Shown here piece after piece: positions 14,651-28,321 of a stretch of DNA of 64,000 nt. The stretch's first letter is position 1, and the number at the start of each line of letters is the position of its first letter. The notes beneath the pieces were generated by a model, which saw nothing but the letters and a program-made list of their open reading frames with translations, ran no database searches and was not told where the DNA came from. The stretch is from the NCBI GenBank assembly GCA_020466095.1, contig CM035807.1, forward strand, positions 97,447,381-97,511,380, in the 5' to 3' direction. The translations under genes were made by a program, and so were the position numbers. Origin of the DNA: Chlorops oryzae. Taxonomy: Eukaryota; Arthropoda; Insecta; Diptera; Chloropidae.

Positions 14651-17600
14651 CAACAGGAAAATCTTTATATTTTCCAACAAGAAAAATTTTTTAAATTAAA
14701 AATATTTCTTATTGAGGGCGTTTTGTATGTTTTTTTTTTTTAATTAACCAATTTTCTGGTTTGTTTTTGCTCTGTGTATAGGTATAAAATATACGAGTTG
14801 CTTATTGAATCAATGAATGTATTTATGAAGGCGGACATTCGTGAATCTTAAGGACTAACTCAAAAAGGGCGTAGAACTATCCTTGAAGAAAATAAAAGGC
14901 GTTAATTTCAGTAGAACTTCTTTAAAGCTCTGCGGCATGGAGTACATATAAAAATAGTGAATAGCTTGCAAATTTTCTCATTCTTGGACGTTTGCGCTGC
15001 TCACAATTTTGACTCGCATAGATAACGTGCACTTAGCATAATCAAAACATGTACTTTCTTGTTTAATTGCTTCGGTGCATAGACGAGCGTGCGACGAGCT
15101 TTCACTTCAATCTTGTAGTCGTAGGCTTGCGATCGGCTTACTTCGAAAAATGAGCGATTTTCAAGCTCTTTATTTAATAAATTATACTACAAATATTACT
15201 TAATATTATACCCTTTCTCTTCGGTTCATAAAAAGTCTTTAATACGTTTCAATGGCTCCCAAATGTATAGGAACACTATCAAAAATAACAGGAATAGGGT
15301 CATTCATTAGTTGGCAGCCCGTTTGACAATGGCTTGCTCACGCAGCAGGTTGATGCTTCATTTCATTCCATTGTGGCATCATTCCTTCAGAATCTTGTTT
15401 CTTCAAATATTTCCAACTGGCGTGTTTAAAGCGCAAATTTCATACTTGTTTTGGTCTGTACCTTTTTGTTGACCATCCTCCAAAAAATTTTTGAGCTAAT
15501 TTTCAAAATTTGTCTCTCCGCTTGAGTGATCAATCCACTCGGCCATTCCATCCATTGAAGAGATCATTAAAAAGCACGTGTGGTCAAGATGAATTGAACG
15601 TTAATTGATTGAATGTGGAACAAAGTTTTTTTGTCTATTGAGCCAAGAAAAAAGTATATTTTAAAGGTTTTTTTTTTGGATGACAATTGTAGACAAAGTC
15701 TTTCAGTCACACCAAAACTATCAACTTTCATCCATCATAAGTGCTCAGCACCAATGGCGACAGTCGAAATGCCAAATACTCGTCAAACCATCAAGCTGTA
15801 AATTCTCAAAAGTCGAGGTTAATTACGCATAGCAATGGAATTTCTCATACCTTGAGGTAAACGTTTTAATAGCCGTTTTAAAAAAAAAAATTGCCCAAAA
15901 TAATTAAAGGGTCACACTAAGCGGTCATAGAGAGATGCACCATTCGAAGTGGCAAGATAAATAATGCTTGAGCCTCCAAGTGAAAGGAAGCCAAGGAAAT
16001 TAGCATAATTATCAGAGTTAAATGGCACATAAGTCGCATAATTACACTGAATTACATTGTCAACCGAAATTCAACTAGAAACGAGACCCGAATTCCGTTC
16101 ACACAAAATGGCGGCGACGAGCTGTCATAATGACAAATGTCATTTCGTGTCATTGCGGAGGAATATTCCTGAGTAAAATTTCAACTCCGAGTGTCACTGA
16201 CTCCATAGCAGTTGCAGCTTGATTTCGGCTTGTAGTGAAATTAAAAAATTATGTAAAACAAAAAAAAATTGACAAGCGAAGTAACACCAAAACAGCATTG
16301 AGCACAGACACACAGCCAGCACAGACACACAGCCACATAGCACAGCCGTACCGCATCGGCGTCAGCGTCGGTGCCGATGTCGGTGTCGGTAGCAATGGTA
16401 CCCGTAAATAAAAATCAGATAAATTTCGGCAGACATTTCAACCAAAAATTTCATCAAGATTAACCCAGAGTCGGACGGCAGGCTGAGGTAGTCAGCCTGA
16501 CAATTCACTGAACTGGATATCCACGAGAAAGTGCAGAACTGTTTCGTCGGTTGGGCAATTATATTTAATGTCAGGTTTTTGGTGTTTGCGATTTTTATCT
16601 TCTTTAATAATATTTACAGTAGTTGCGCCCCCCTTTTCAAAACGAAATAAGGCGCATGCATGCAGTACAATAAAATAATAGAGCTTAACTTGCTGTCAAA
16701 AATGCTTTGCGCTGTCACAATTGGACTCTTTTGTCATTATTATTATTTTTTCTTTATATAGTATAGTATCAATTTGTATATCTCATTCATTGAGTTAATG
16801 AAAGGCTTAAGTGTGTCTTTATTAGGAAGAATACGAACGATAATGTAGAAATATGTATGTACCTACCCACGAGCGGGCAGACATCAATGTGTGATACCAA
16901 CTTAAATAACTACACAAAGTTCCCTTTTGAGCTTAATTGTTTGTGCCAATTTCAGTCCTTGTCCTTTCAATTTTTCCTCGCAAAAACCGTTGCATCATAT
17001 TGTCATAAACAATTTGCATATAAAACGCCAAACTTCGTTGAAGTTCAATAAATGTTTGTATAGAATTTTATGTTCAGCTTAATTGACAGCATCAAGAAAG
17101 ATGACAGCTGCCACTGCTGGTGCTCTTTCTGCCGAATTGACTGGAGCTTTTGTTTCAGTGGTAACTGTTGCAGTCAGAGCTTTCTTCCATTACAAGGGCT
17201 CGCAAGAAACCCTTTTTTTTTAAATTCATTTATGTCCCAATTTGTTCCTAAGAAAAGCGTTAACTGTTTTCAAGACCGGACTGACCCACCGGCCACCCGA
17301 GGGAATGCCCGGTGAGCCCTCAATTACACTAATTTCCTAAGCATACAGTACAGGGGCCTTTCAACTCGTCAGCTCAGTAGGCCCCTTGACTGTTCATAAG
17401 AATTTTTTCCCTATTTTTTAACTACAAACTAGACATCTTCTCCCATAGAGATCGAAAATATTGACTCATTAACTTAACGCAGTTTTTAGTTACACAATCA
17501 TTCTTGACTGGATGAGTCTTTAGCTGGGCAAAGGGCATCTAATGTTACCAAAACTGATGTATGTACATGAACTTCCATTAAAACTAATTTGAAAGCAACG

Positions 17601-20600
17601 TGTAGCTGCGTTTCTCTGAAAAATGTTTTCACTCAAAACATATTGTTCTGCCCACGTGTTTTTTTTTTTTGCATATTTCCGAAAATCAGGCGCCTGCCTG
17701 CCACGTTCCTCGGTAGCAGTAACAGCAGCAGTAGGAGCAGCAGCAGCAGCAGCAGCTTGAAGACCCTACACGGGCGAATGTAGCAGTAGCAGTTGAGACA
17801 TCAGCTTATGCAACTCTTGACGAGTGACAGAAAATGTTGTGATGAATTTATGGTCGGGTAAAAGTCGTTGTGTTTACGCCCACGCAACTGATGGCTTATC
17901 GTTGTAGATTGTAGGGGGGAAGAAAGGAGAAAAAACCAATTTTCCAAAATAAATTACAAAATTTTTCTCGACACGTACGAGTATGCGTGTATTTCGGTAG
18001 TATTTTCTTTTTTCGGAAATTATTTACAAATAAAGTTCATTACTTAAGAAATGGGCAACGCTGCGAAGACACACGCCAATTCAAGCACTCACTCAATCAA
18101 TGCATGGGCATGATATGGGCAAGCAGCTCGATTAATCGAACATTTTTATCATCAATTAATCGTATTGTTAATCAAATGCCTTGTCAGCATCATTTAAAAG
18201 GCTGCCTTTGACGCCTTTTTACTTTTTGAGGACGAAGACGAGTGGAGACGTGACCGAAGACGTAGACCGAGATGGAGACGAAAGATGTTTCGAAACTTTT
18301 TAAGAAGTTAAGAGTAAAATGTTGTTGTCTGCAGCGAAAACGAGACACCAAGATTTCGACAAGCGCGTCTACGAGATGTGAGCCTAGCGATAACATTTAC
18401 CATTTAGCAGATCTTCTTTGTCGTTTCCAAAGTGAAGGAGAGCTTTCGAAAATGTTGTAATAAAAATTCATGCTTAATTAAAATAGACAAAAAAAAAAAA
18501 ACATTTATTTTTGGTATTTGAATTTTATTTGTTTTTTTATTTTTATTTTTTTATTGTAAGTTTCCATCACGAATCAACGCCAGTAACGCGCCACGAAACA
18601 CAATCAATCAATGACAGTAGCGGGGGACTCGTCGGTTGAGACACAAGAATTGGTAACATAGGCTCAACTTATATGGGTTTTCAAAATAGTCAGCAACCAA
18701 ACTCAATATGTATCCAACCTTTGTACACTAGACGAAAAAAAAAAACGAAAAAAAAAATTAAAATTGTTAAAGGCTAATAGCGTGAAAAACGCTGTCAAAT
18801 ACTTTTTACTTTGTTGCTCAACGAAACTTACAACAACGTTTTGAATGGTAAAGCGTGATCAGACCCATTGAAGCAAGAAGTCAATTGCCTTTTTGTAGGC
18901 GCACAAACACGCGTGCCATTACCCTTTTTTTTTTGGTTTTCTTTTTTTTTTACAGTTGGTACTTGAAAAATCTTTAAGCTTATCTGCACGATCACGAGTT
19001 GTCATGTCAACGCTTCTGATTTTTCTCTTAAGCAATGCATTTTCACTTTAATTTTTAAAAAGAAAGAAATAAATAAAAATAAAAATAAAAATAAAAGTGA
19101 AATATCCACTTTAATAAAAAAAAAATTTCCTTAAAGTAAATGAGCTCGACTCTTTGCCTTACCCTTTTATGACTTTGATATCGCTCAACATTCCAACATA
19201 TCAGAAAAAATGACAGACGACAGCATCCACCAAAAACTGAAATGGACAGGGAGCTGATTTGTGCCTCGAGCGATGTTACGATGACTTTTCATCTGCATTT
19301 GCGGTGAGTCGTTCCCTTGCATTTCAATGAAACTGGCGCAGATTGATGCCTGACGTGCTCCGTTGGACATCAACATTAAGTTACTGTGCCACGTCGTGTA
19401 TCTCTCATTTTGGTTATGTTGATCATGATGAATTCTGTGGATTTGTGGTGAGTTCAACAAGCAAATCCTAAAAAAACAAAAAACAAAAAACAAAAAATTT
19501 AAAAACATATTTCCACATTCACGAAGGCCCATCATGAAGCATCCACTCGCTGACTTATTAACGTTTATTAAGAGCAGATTTAGTCAATGAGTTATGACGA
19601 CTCGGCCTCAGTATGTAAAATGATAAATCTTGGTAGGCCTTCGAGGTGAAATATCAGAAATTGACAAGATAACACGCTGAGTTTAGGTATGTTAATACGC
19701 CATGATTAAATTGTGTCATTAAAAACGGACATGACAAGTTGATGTGAAAATATTGGTGCTTTAAATCGCTGGAATCATTTATAAGCTGATAGCGCTGCGA
19801 ACCATTATGAGTGGATGGGGGTTTTTTTCTTCTTTAAATACTTGATACAATTAAATTTTAACATAAAGGAGTTCTTAAATAAATATTTTTTTAATTGTTA
19901 TTTAATGTGAAGATTTGGATATAAGTATAGAATAACAAACTTTTGATAGAGAACAGCATGACTGACACTACTTCCTATGAAAAAGTAAAGAAGTAATTTA
20001 ATACATTTATTCTGGTATTACTTACATATTAACTGTAATAAAGAGGGCTCGGAGAAAATGCCCTAAAAATGAAGAAAAATGCGTTAAAACCTTTAAAAAA
20101 AAATGCTGGTAAAGTCTCCAAAGCTCAATCCTCTAAAAAATGTCCTTAAAGTCTTTGTTCTATGACTTAAAACTCATTAAAAATATTTTATTTTCAGGGG
20201 GTTTCTTTGTATTTATTGCAATTAAAAATTCAATGCGACAAAATCTTAATAAAATAGGCATTTAATATTATAAGAAATGATTTTTTGGGCACTACAATTT
20301 CAATTAGAATTTTAACACTTTAACGGCATTTTCATCATCGTTTTTAACACAATTTTTGTAATTTGTAGGGCATCTTTCTGATCCCTAGTAATAATACATA
20401 ATGCATTTACATAATTAAAATAATATTTGAAAGATTTTTCAAGGATTTTAAAAACTAAAAAACTCTCTATAACGCTTTAAGTACCGGGGGTAAGCCTTGG
20501 GTCTTGCATCAGCTCAAGCACAGCTTCTGACCCATTGCGATACCTACCCACAAGAAAGGCACCCTAACTTTCTGAAGAGATTGTTCGAATACCAATAACT

Positions 20601-21410
20601 TCCCAGTAATGAAAAAAAGGAACATTTTTGAGAAAATTTTCTTGAGAGGCTCTGGGTTTTTGTTTTTATGACTAATTGGGATGTTAAAAGAAGCTACATC
20701 AAAATAAGAAAAATTCTTGAAATTTTCTGATCGACATAATTCATTTTTACCCAGCTCTTTGAGCCTTGTCTGCTTCAAATCCAAAAAATTATAAGTACCT
20801 ACTTTAAGAAATGAATTTTATTTAAATAAAAAATTCTCTTCTTTTTAGCTGTCATCTTTTCAAAATGTGTACATCATCTTTCGAAGCTCGAAAAGCTCAT
20901 TTCAACATTATGTTTAGCAATTTGAAATTTTCAGAGTCTGTGGGGGTCAGTGTGAGGTTATCGATATTGACTACCCTTAGTATAGAATATTCCATTAAAC
21001 TGCTAAAATAGGCGCACTTCAATACGGATTACCTACTTCTTCTTCTTGTCAGCACAGAAAGTTTTATGAAATAGATGAAAGAATGCCAATTCTTCTTCTT
21101 CGTACTCCTAGGATCAGAAAAAGTCATTCAGCCCGACTGTAAATAAATATTCCCCAGGAAGGATTTTTCCCAGATGCCAAAAGAAAGGAAGAGTGTAATG
21201 CAGGCTATGATGCAGTGAAGCGGGGTGCCTATTTTTATTTCCAAATTAAAGTAGATTCTTAAAGGAGGGCCAGGGTCAGGGCATCATCTTCCAACTGTCC
21301 AATTCGTCCTTCGATAGAAGTGTCCTAAGCGTCAACAAATGGGAGAGTCTGATCATATTTGCTTAACAATTTTCGAAATTCTTGTTGCCTTCATATATTA
21401 TACCCACATA
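14651..21410. other. Gene-free stretch
   Basis: I see nothing codable. Features are a CAG repeat at about 17715-17758, A and T homopolymers (18490-18545, 18930-18950, 19070-19130), and a GTCGGTGCCGATG-like run near 16360-16395. Frames are short and shadow one another. Confidence 0.55.
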
Positions 21411-22703
21411 ACAGGTTGGCTGATAAGTCCCCGGTCTAACAAAGAAAAACAAATTTTTTTGTCAAAATTCGTTTTTATTATTCAACATAGTTCCCTTCAA
21501 GAGCGATACAACGATTATAACGACCTTCCAATTTTTTGATACCATTTTGGTAGTACTCCTTCGGTTTTGCCTCAAAATAGGCCTCAGTTTCGGCGATCAC
21601 CTCTTCATTGCAGCCAAATTTTTTCCCTGCGAGCATCCTTTTGAGGTCTGAGAACAAAAAAAAGTCGCTGGGGGCCAGATCTGGATATTACGGTGGGTGG
21701 GGCAGCAATTCGAAGCCTAATTCATGAATTTTTGCCATCGTTCTCAATGACTTGTGGCACGGTGCGTTGTCTTGGTGGAACAACACTTATTTCTTCTTCA
21801 TATGGGGCCGTTTTGCTGCGATTTCGACCTTCAAACGCTCCAATAACGACATATAATAGTCACTGTTGATGGTTTTTCCCTTCTCAAGATAATCGATAAA
21901 AATTATTCCATGCCCATCCCAAAAAACAGAGGCCATTACTTTGCCAGCGGACTTTTGAGTCTTTCCACGCTTCGGAGACGGTTCACCGATCGCTGTCCAC
22001 TCAGCCGACTGTCGATTGGACTCAGGAGTGTAGTGATAGAGCCATGTTTCATCCATTGTCACATATCGACGCAAAAACTCGGGTGTATTGCGAGTTAACA
22101 GCTGCAAACACCGCTCAGAATCATCAACACGTTGTTGTTTTTGGTCAAATGTGAGCTCGCGCGGCACCCATTTTGCACAGAGCTTTTGCATATCCAAATA
22201 TTGATGAATGATATGACCAACACGTTCCTTTGATATCTTTAAGGCCTCTGCTATCTCGATCAACTTCATTTTACGGTCATTCAAAATCATTTTGTGAATT
22301 TTTTTGATGTTTTCGTCGGTAACCACCTCTTTCGGGCGTCCACTGCGTTCACCGTCCTCCGTGCTCATTTCACCACGCTTGAATTTTGCATACCAATCAA
22401 TTATTGTTGATTTTCCTGGGGCAAAGTCCGGAAACTCATTATCAAGCCAAGTTTTTGCTTCCACTGTATTTTTTCCCTTCAGAAAACAGTATTTTATCAA
22501 AACACGAAATTCCTTTTTTTCCATTTTTTTCACAATAACAAAAGTTGCTTCACAAAAGACGCTCTATCGCACAAACTAATTGACCTACAGACGTCAAATT
22601 GTGACACGAATCATTTGAAGGTTGCCACTATATAAAAATTATATGCATTTAATACTAGCGACGCCATCTATGTGTCAGACCGGGGACTTATCAGCCAACC
22701 TGT
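21411..22703 (-). mobile_element. mariner transposon copy, 1293 bp
   Basis: The element is bounded by 27-bp terminal inverted repeats (21411-21437 and 22677-22703) beginning ACAGGTTGGCTGATAAGTCC. The two repeats are identical over those 27 bases. A TA dinucleotide flanks each end (21409-21410 and 22704-22705), the mariner target duplication. Size and layout are those of a full-length mariner with one transposase gene on the minus strand. The terminal sequence resembles mariners reported from fruit flies of the rosa group, but that subfamily call is from memory and should be checked. Identical termini suggest modest age, yet the transposase is broken. Confidence 0.95.
21478..22533 (-). pseudogene. 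mariner transposase pseudogene with two in-frame stops
   Basis: Starting at 22533 the minus-strand frame reads a mariner transposase: an N-terminal helix-turn-helix region with the motif GERSGRPKEV, the linker sequence WVPRELT, and the first catalytic aspartate in MDETWLYHY. The frame stops at 21787-21789 (TAA, where a lysine codon is expected after KKK). It then continues without frameshift through FHQDNAPCH, carrying the second aspartate. A second stop at 21688-21690 replaces the tyrosine expected in the PPYSPD block, and DLAPSDFF follows with the third aspartate (DD34D type). The natural stop is at 21478-21480, giving about 351 codons, the usual mariner length. With two nonsense changes it should not yield active transposase. 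Confidence 0.95.
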
Positions 22704-25700
22704 TATATTGTACCTGCCACTTTGCTTAGAAAAGGAGCATTTTCTTTTTCAACTGCACTAGAATCGGGCTGATTACACTGGGTGGCCGAGCCTCAAAATC
22801 ATTCGAAACATTTTGACACGGTTATGTGTAGGAAGCTCTTCAGGCTTTTTCAATAAAAACGCGTCGAAACGGAAAAAAAGGATTCTTTTCATCTTGAAAA
22901 TGGATATTTCCGCAGATTCTTACACATCCGCATCAGAAATATGTTAGAAATTTCAAAACTATAATTATCTTCGGCTTAATTTTCTCTTTCATTTTACTCT
23001 TGATCACCACCAGGGGAAAAGTTACGAATGCTTAAAACGTTGAAATGCTAAGCACGTTTAATTGTGGCTTTAGATCCCCTAAACTGTCCGTTTCTTTTTT
23101 AAAAAAATTTGACTTAAGTAAATCAACAAAATGAAGCGAAACGCCGGCCTTTTTTATATAGATACATACTTTTTTTTTAACGAAAATCTCTGCTTGAGCA
23201 AAGAACTTTACGCATATTTGGCTGCAATTAATTTTACTGAAATTTCAACTAACGAAGCAAGCGAGAAAAATATGATCTCGAAAATCCTCGATTTCCAGTT
23301 CGAATTACTTCTTTCTCATTCAACTTTCTCCGCTTTCGCTCTGCGAGAGTGCATCCTTGGTTGTTTCCTTTCTCGGTTTGTGCGGTGTGTGCGGTGTCTT
23401 CGGTAGGCGTGTTAAAGGTGCGTGTTATTTCGGGTATCTTGTTTGTAGTAGGCGTGTTTGACGCTCCATGTGTCAATTTAAGCATCGGCTATGCCCGTCA
23501 AAGGTATTTCGAAAATTCTTTAACATTTTTTTATCTCTCTCAACGATTAATATAAGTCAATTAAGCACGGTTTTTGGTCAATTTTTAACACATTTTCGAG
23601 AAGAGCGTGAAATGAAGATTTTTCATTCCAAATATTTTCACACATGAGAAGTTTCCTTAATGTGGCATTGTTCTTAAATACAAAAAAAAAAAAAATAAAT
23701 AATACTGTTTATTAAATGAAATTTAAAAAAAAATAAAAATAAAATTTCCTTTTCAAATTTTCATATCCCTTGCCAGCCAAACGATTCCGTGGCAGCCATT
23801 TTTGCCAAGCTAAAAAAAAAAAAACCAAATTGCAACTCAGCCTCATTGAATTGAAAAGTGGGCGTCCACAGATTTGTAAGCTCTTCAAGCTTCAACAACG
23901 ATCAGCGCTGCTGATTCGCCTGCGACGCGAAATAGGCAAAGAAAACGAGCTGAAGACGCGCAAAGTTGCCAAGCCAAACTTAAAAACCAGTTTCGCAAGC
24001 AACGAAAACAGCATCCTCTCAACAACTCCGGCAGGTCTTTGGACTACTAGCCAACAAGACTCGATGCTGCTTGCTGCTTGCTGCTGGAATACTCAATGCT
24101 AACCAGTTCATGCTTTCGAGTGGCTCCAAATCCGTAGAACTGCCCACTTAAATCGACCTCAGCCTCTCAAACTGTCCATCGGTCCGTCCACACCCGTCTG
24201 TCTGTCGCTTGAAAACTTGAAGCATTCGATATGCGCGATGTTCAGCTTTGTTCGCCGACGGCAAACTTACTCGCCACACTTGGATGAACCCATCGAAAAA
24301 AAAAGAAGAAAAAAACAGATAAAATCTCTTGAAATGCCTTTTGTATAAATACCTTAAATATCTAGAATTAGGGTTTCGAATAGACCATAGACATTTGGAT
24401 TTTGGTTAAGTGCAATTGTCAAATGCGCTCCCACGCACAGGTATCTATGGTAATTATGGCCACTTAAGTTTGAATATATGAAATCGCATAATTTGCGCGA
24501 TTGTCGTCACCGTTCAATGTTGTAATCAGCGCTTTATCGCCCACTGTCAGCATCGTAGGCATCATTGCAATGGCAATTGCCATCGCCATCACCATTGCCA
24601 TCGCCATCGCCATCACCATCGTTGTCTATTGCATCGCATTCGCTCTTGCGTCTTGTGTCTGCCAGTCTCTCGATTTCGCCATTTACAATTATTTTGTCGC
24701 GAAAACCCGCGAACAATGCTGTCAACGTTATTCACCGTAATGAGTTGAGTTGAATTGAGTTGTGTTGCGCTGCGCAGCGTTGTGTTGTGTTTGTTGCTGG
24801 CCCTAATTTGTTGATGCTGTCGCTGTTGTTTTCATTGTTGCGAATTTTATTCTGAGTGCATGTAAATAAATAATTTCGTTCGTATGTGTATGCATTTAAA
24901 ATTGATGAATCTCTCTTAATGTTGAGCGCAAATTTGTTGAGCGCAAAATTGTTGGAAGGTGTTGTCGTTGTTTAGGCATCAAATAGAAGTTCAAAAATGT
25001 TTGTATTACCTCGTGAAAAAATTCTAATTATTGTCAAAAAGTCAAAATAAACAAAATTTGTTAGGTCTTTAAATTATTCAAGACTGTCTTAAGGAGCAGT
25101 TCTGGGCCTAAGGGGGATTTAAGCTCTCAAAAAAAAAAACAACTTCCCCGGGTTTGAAATTGAAATTGAGAAGGTGAAATATGAATTTAAATTTATATTG
25201 CTCCATTAAATATATTGAAATAATCGACTAGCCTCATCCCTCCCCCGCTGGAAATTTATTTGTCCCGAGGGTTTCAGAAACTTTTTTATGTTTGCAAATT
25301 TCTTTTTTCTCTTGTTGGTTTTCGGAGTCTTAAATTTAGACTCTAAATACATACCTACAATTTTTTAATCGCTAAATATCCTGCAGTAATATGGACTGAT
25401 ACAAGTGTAGCCTTCCATCAGTCTTTCTTGTTACCAGTACTAGTCCCTTCAAAATTCCACTTCTAATGTATGTAACTGTTCTTTTTAACATGGGCCTGTC
25501 ATTGGAGAGGGACTAGTCCGCAAAATGGCTGACCGTAGGTCAGTTTTGTGGGTCAATTGTCGTATTTTTGTCTGGTTTTAGGATAGTCAAATAAGGAAAA
25601 TAAAACACCATTTTCTTAGATATACATTCTAAGTTGATGAAAGTGTCATTTACAGACTACCCTTAATCCAATCCGTTTATTACCGACCGCCGGCTAGCCA

Positions 25701-27369
25701 AATGCGATAAAACGAACTGCCATAATATAACCGGTAGGATTTGGACCGGTCAAAGACCACTCCTTCTTAGGAAATTGACCGGCTCATTATTGCAGGGGAC
25801 CTGTAATTGTCGAATAACAAGCTACCCTTTTGTAAAAAATTCCCGACTATAGGGACTCTCAGGCGGTACTATATATTTGGCCAGATTCGAAAGTTCTACA
25901 CTGCCCTGCAAAACACTTTTCGGAGTACCGGGCGTCCATTGTGTAAAGTGAAATCGGTCTGATTGAAAAGGGGGGGCTTTTATTGGATGATTTTCAGATC
26001 ATATTCCCCTTTGTAAAAAAAGCCTTCTACGTCACTTCCTTAAAATAAAATCATATATTTATAAAATTTTTCTAAATTTATGATTTTTTCCAAGCAATCT
26101 CTAATTTCCACGGTATCGCAAATGATATGGATAAAGCTACTGCTTCGCATTTACGATGAAAACATTGTTGCATAAATTTTTTTTGTATTGCTTTATGCTG
26201 TGCTGTGCTATGCTGCTGTTCACTCGCCCGCAAAAATGCTAATTATGCGTAAATTACTCCGCAAATTTGCATGTAAATCAGTTTAAGAAACGCCGCACAC
26301 CTCATAATCATCATCATGGCATCAGCCATTGCCATCGTCATCGTTATCGTCATCACCGTCGTCGTCATCGTCGGTTCTAGAACCATAGCTGAGGCAACAT
26401 TTGGACTTCTTTATAAATACGGAATCGGTTGGACACAAAAAAAAAAAATACCCATGCTCATGCACACACCAACGGTTGGAAGGCCCCAATGCCGATGCCG
26501 GTGCTATGGCCGGTTTTTCGGAGTTTTTCAACACTATCAATCAATGGCTGAATATATTGTTAAAGCGTTTGTTGCCTGCCTAAATGACTGACTGAATGGG
26601 TGCATGCTTTCGTGCCATTGCATGAACGGGCGTAATTTCTGCTCATGATCGGTTTTTGCCGCACAGCTTTCATGCATCTTGGAATTTTATTTTAACATTA
26701 TTACCGCGACACGGCACAGAGCGGCGAGCGGCGAGCGGCAGAGGCCTTTCGAGACTCGCTGCACTTAGCTGCGCTAAGTGCTTGCCGCATGCAACATCAA
26801 AGTTAAATTAAATGCGCTATAATTTGGTTAAAGTGTGTACAGACTGAGCAGAGACTGTGGAGAGGGTTAAGAGTTTACCTGTCGAAACCACAGCTTAACA
26901 CTTTTGTATATCCACTTTCGAACTGAAGCTCAATTCCGCCATGCAAACTCCATATTCATCCTTGCATTTTGCTTTGTATTTTGGTCGGAAATTTTTTCCT
27001 CCGGAATTCTTAAGCTTCGATTTGATTGAAACACTCAAAATTTTAATCACGTTTGCTGCTGCAGTCCTCACACTAAGGTAGACACATCGATAGACTGACA
27101 GACCGAAAGACAGACAGACTGAAAGACCGAGAAACAAATGCGAGAAGCTGATTGCCAATCATCGAAATGCTTTGAGAATTTAATTTCTTTCGCTTTGAAC
27201 AATTTCGGCAAAAATTATTCAAAAAATTGAGTGCTTGCGTGCGCAAAAAAATACCTCAAAAACTGCTTGCACTTCTTCGATTTTCTTTGTTTTTTTTGTT
27301 TTCTAAATTTTCTGGATTTTCTTATTAAAAGTTGGCAGCTAATTTAGCACTCCCCACCATTTAAACAAG
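22704..27369. other. Gene-free stretch
   Basis: No supported gene. CCATCGCCATCACCATTG-type microsatellite lies at about 24560-24625, and a GTCATCGTTATCGTC-type run at about 26310-26370. They are open on both strands and give low-complexity I/A/T or D/G frames that are artefacts. A cluster of CTGACAGACCGAAAGACAG-like repeats lies near 27085-27130. Confidence 0.55.
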
Positions 27370-28125
27370 TAAGGGTGTTATAGTCATATAGGCGAGCCTG
27401 ACAATAGAATAGGTAACCGACACAGACACACATGTTCAAATAGTTTTTAATATCAAGATGTGTTTAAGGCCATTAGGGGCCCCATATAGGTCAGCGGCCA
27501 AAAGCGGGTCACCTGCCCTACCGAAATTTGTTAAATTTCTTTATGAAAACCGCCCCTTTGCCACGCCCACTTTCCATTTTTTTTGAATTCTAATCGGAAG
27601 CTTAAATATACGCTCAAATTCTAAGTTTCATTGAAATATTTCGAATAAGTCCGATTTTGGGGAAGTTTTGAGATTTTTGTGACAGACCCTAGTGCTGGAG
27701 GTACCCTTTTTAATGGACCGATCAAAGAAATTTTTTGGAAGAATATTTATGGCTACAAAGGAATCATAAGTGCGTTGCGTTCAAGTACCATTTGAATTTC
27801 GGGTGTAGGAGGCAATTTTCGAAAAACGCCCTTCGGCCACGCCCACTTTCCCAATTTTTGGAAATTGAATAACTTGGCTTCAAATATGTTGAACTATCAA
27901 ATATCAACAAAATATTATAAAAAACTCCGGTTTTAGAGCAGTTTTTGTGATTTCCATAACAGACCCTAGTACTGGAGGTACCGTTAAAAATGGTCCGATC
28001 GGGTTCATTTTTTCTTACTCATGTCCCCGTGAGCACGTATACCAAATTTCGTCGAGGTAGCTCACTCCTTCGATAAGAAAACTGTATGAAGAGGAAGAGA
28101 GACAGAAGACGACAGACAGATCGGA

Positions 28126-28171
<46 letters not shown>

Positions 28172-28321
28172 GGACATGTCTAAATCGAATCTCCTGGTGA
28201 CGCTGATCATTTCTATATACATTTTGTATGGTCTATCTCGAATGGTTCTGGGTGTTACACACAACCACACAAACGCAATATACCCTCGACATATAGCTGT
28301 GTCGGGTATAAAAAGAGCTAG
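27370..28321 (+). repeat. Interspersed repeat, possibly Helitron-like
   Basis: This segment has repeat texture. GACAGACCCTAGTGCTGGAG near 27681 recurs as ACAGACCCTAGTACTGGAGG near 27960, both followed by a match to AATGG(A/T)CCGATC, and CACGCCCACTTTCC recurs near 27565 and 27840. A GACA microsatellite lies at about 28125-28170. At the right end TATACCC (28279-28285) pairs with the sequence ending GGGTATA at 28310, forming a hairpin, and CTAG follows at 28318-28321. Helitrons end in a hairpin shortly before CTRR and insert before T, and the next base here is T. I could not locate a matching TC start, so the left boundary and class are tentative. Confidence 0.45.
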
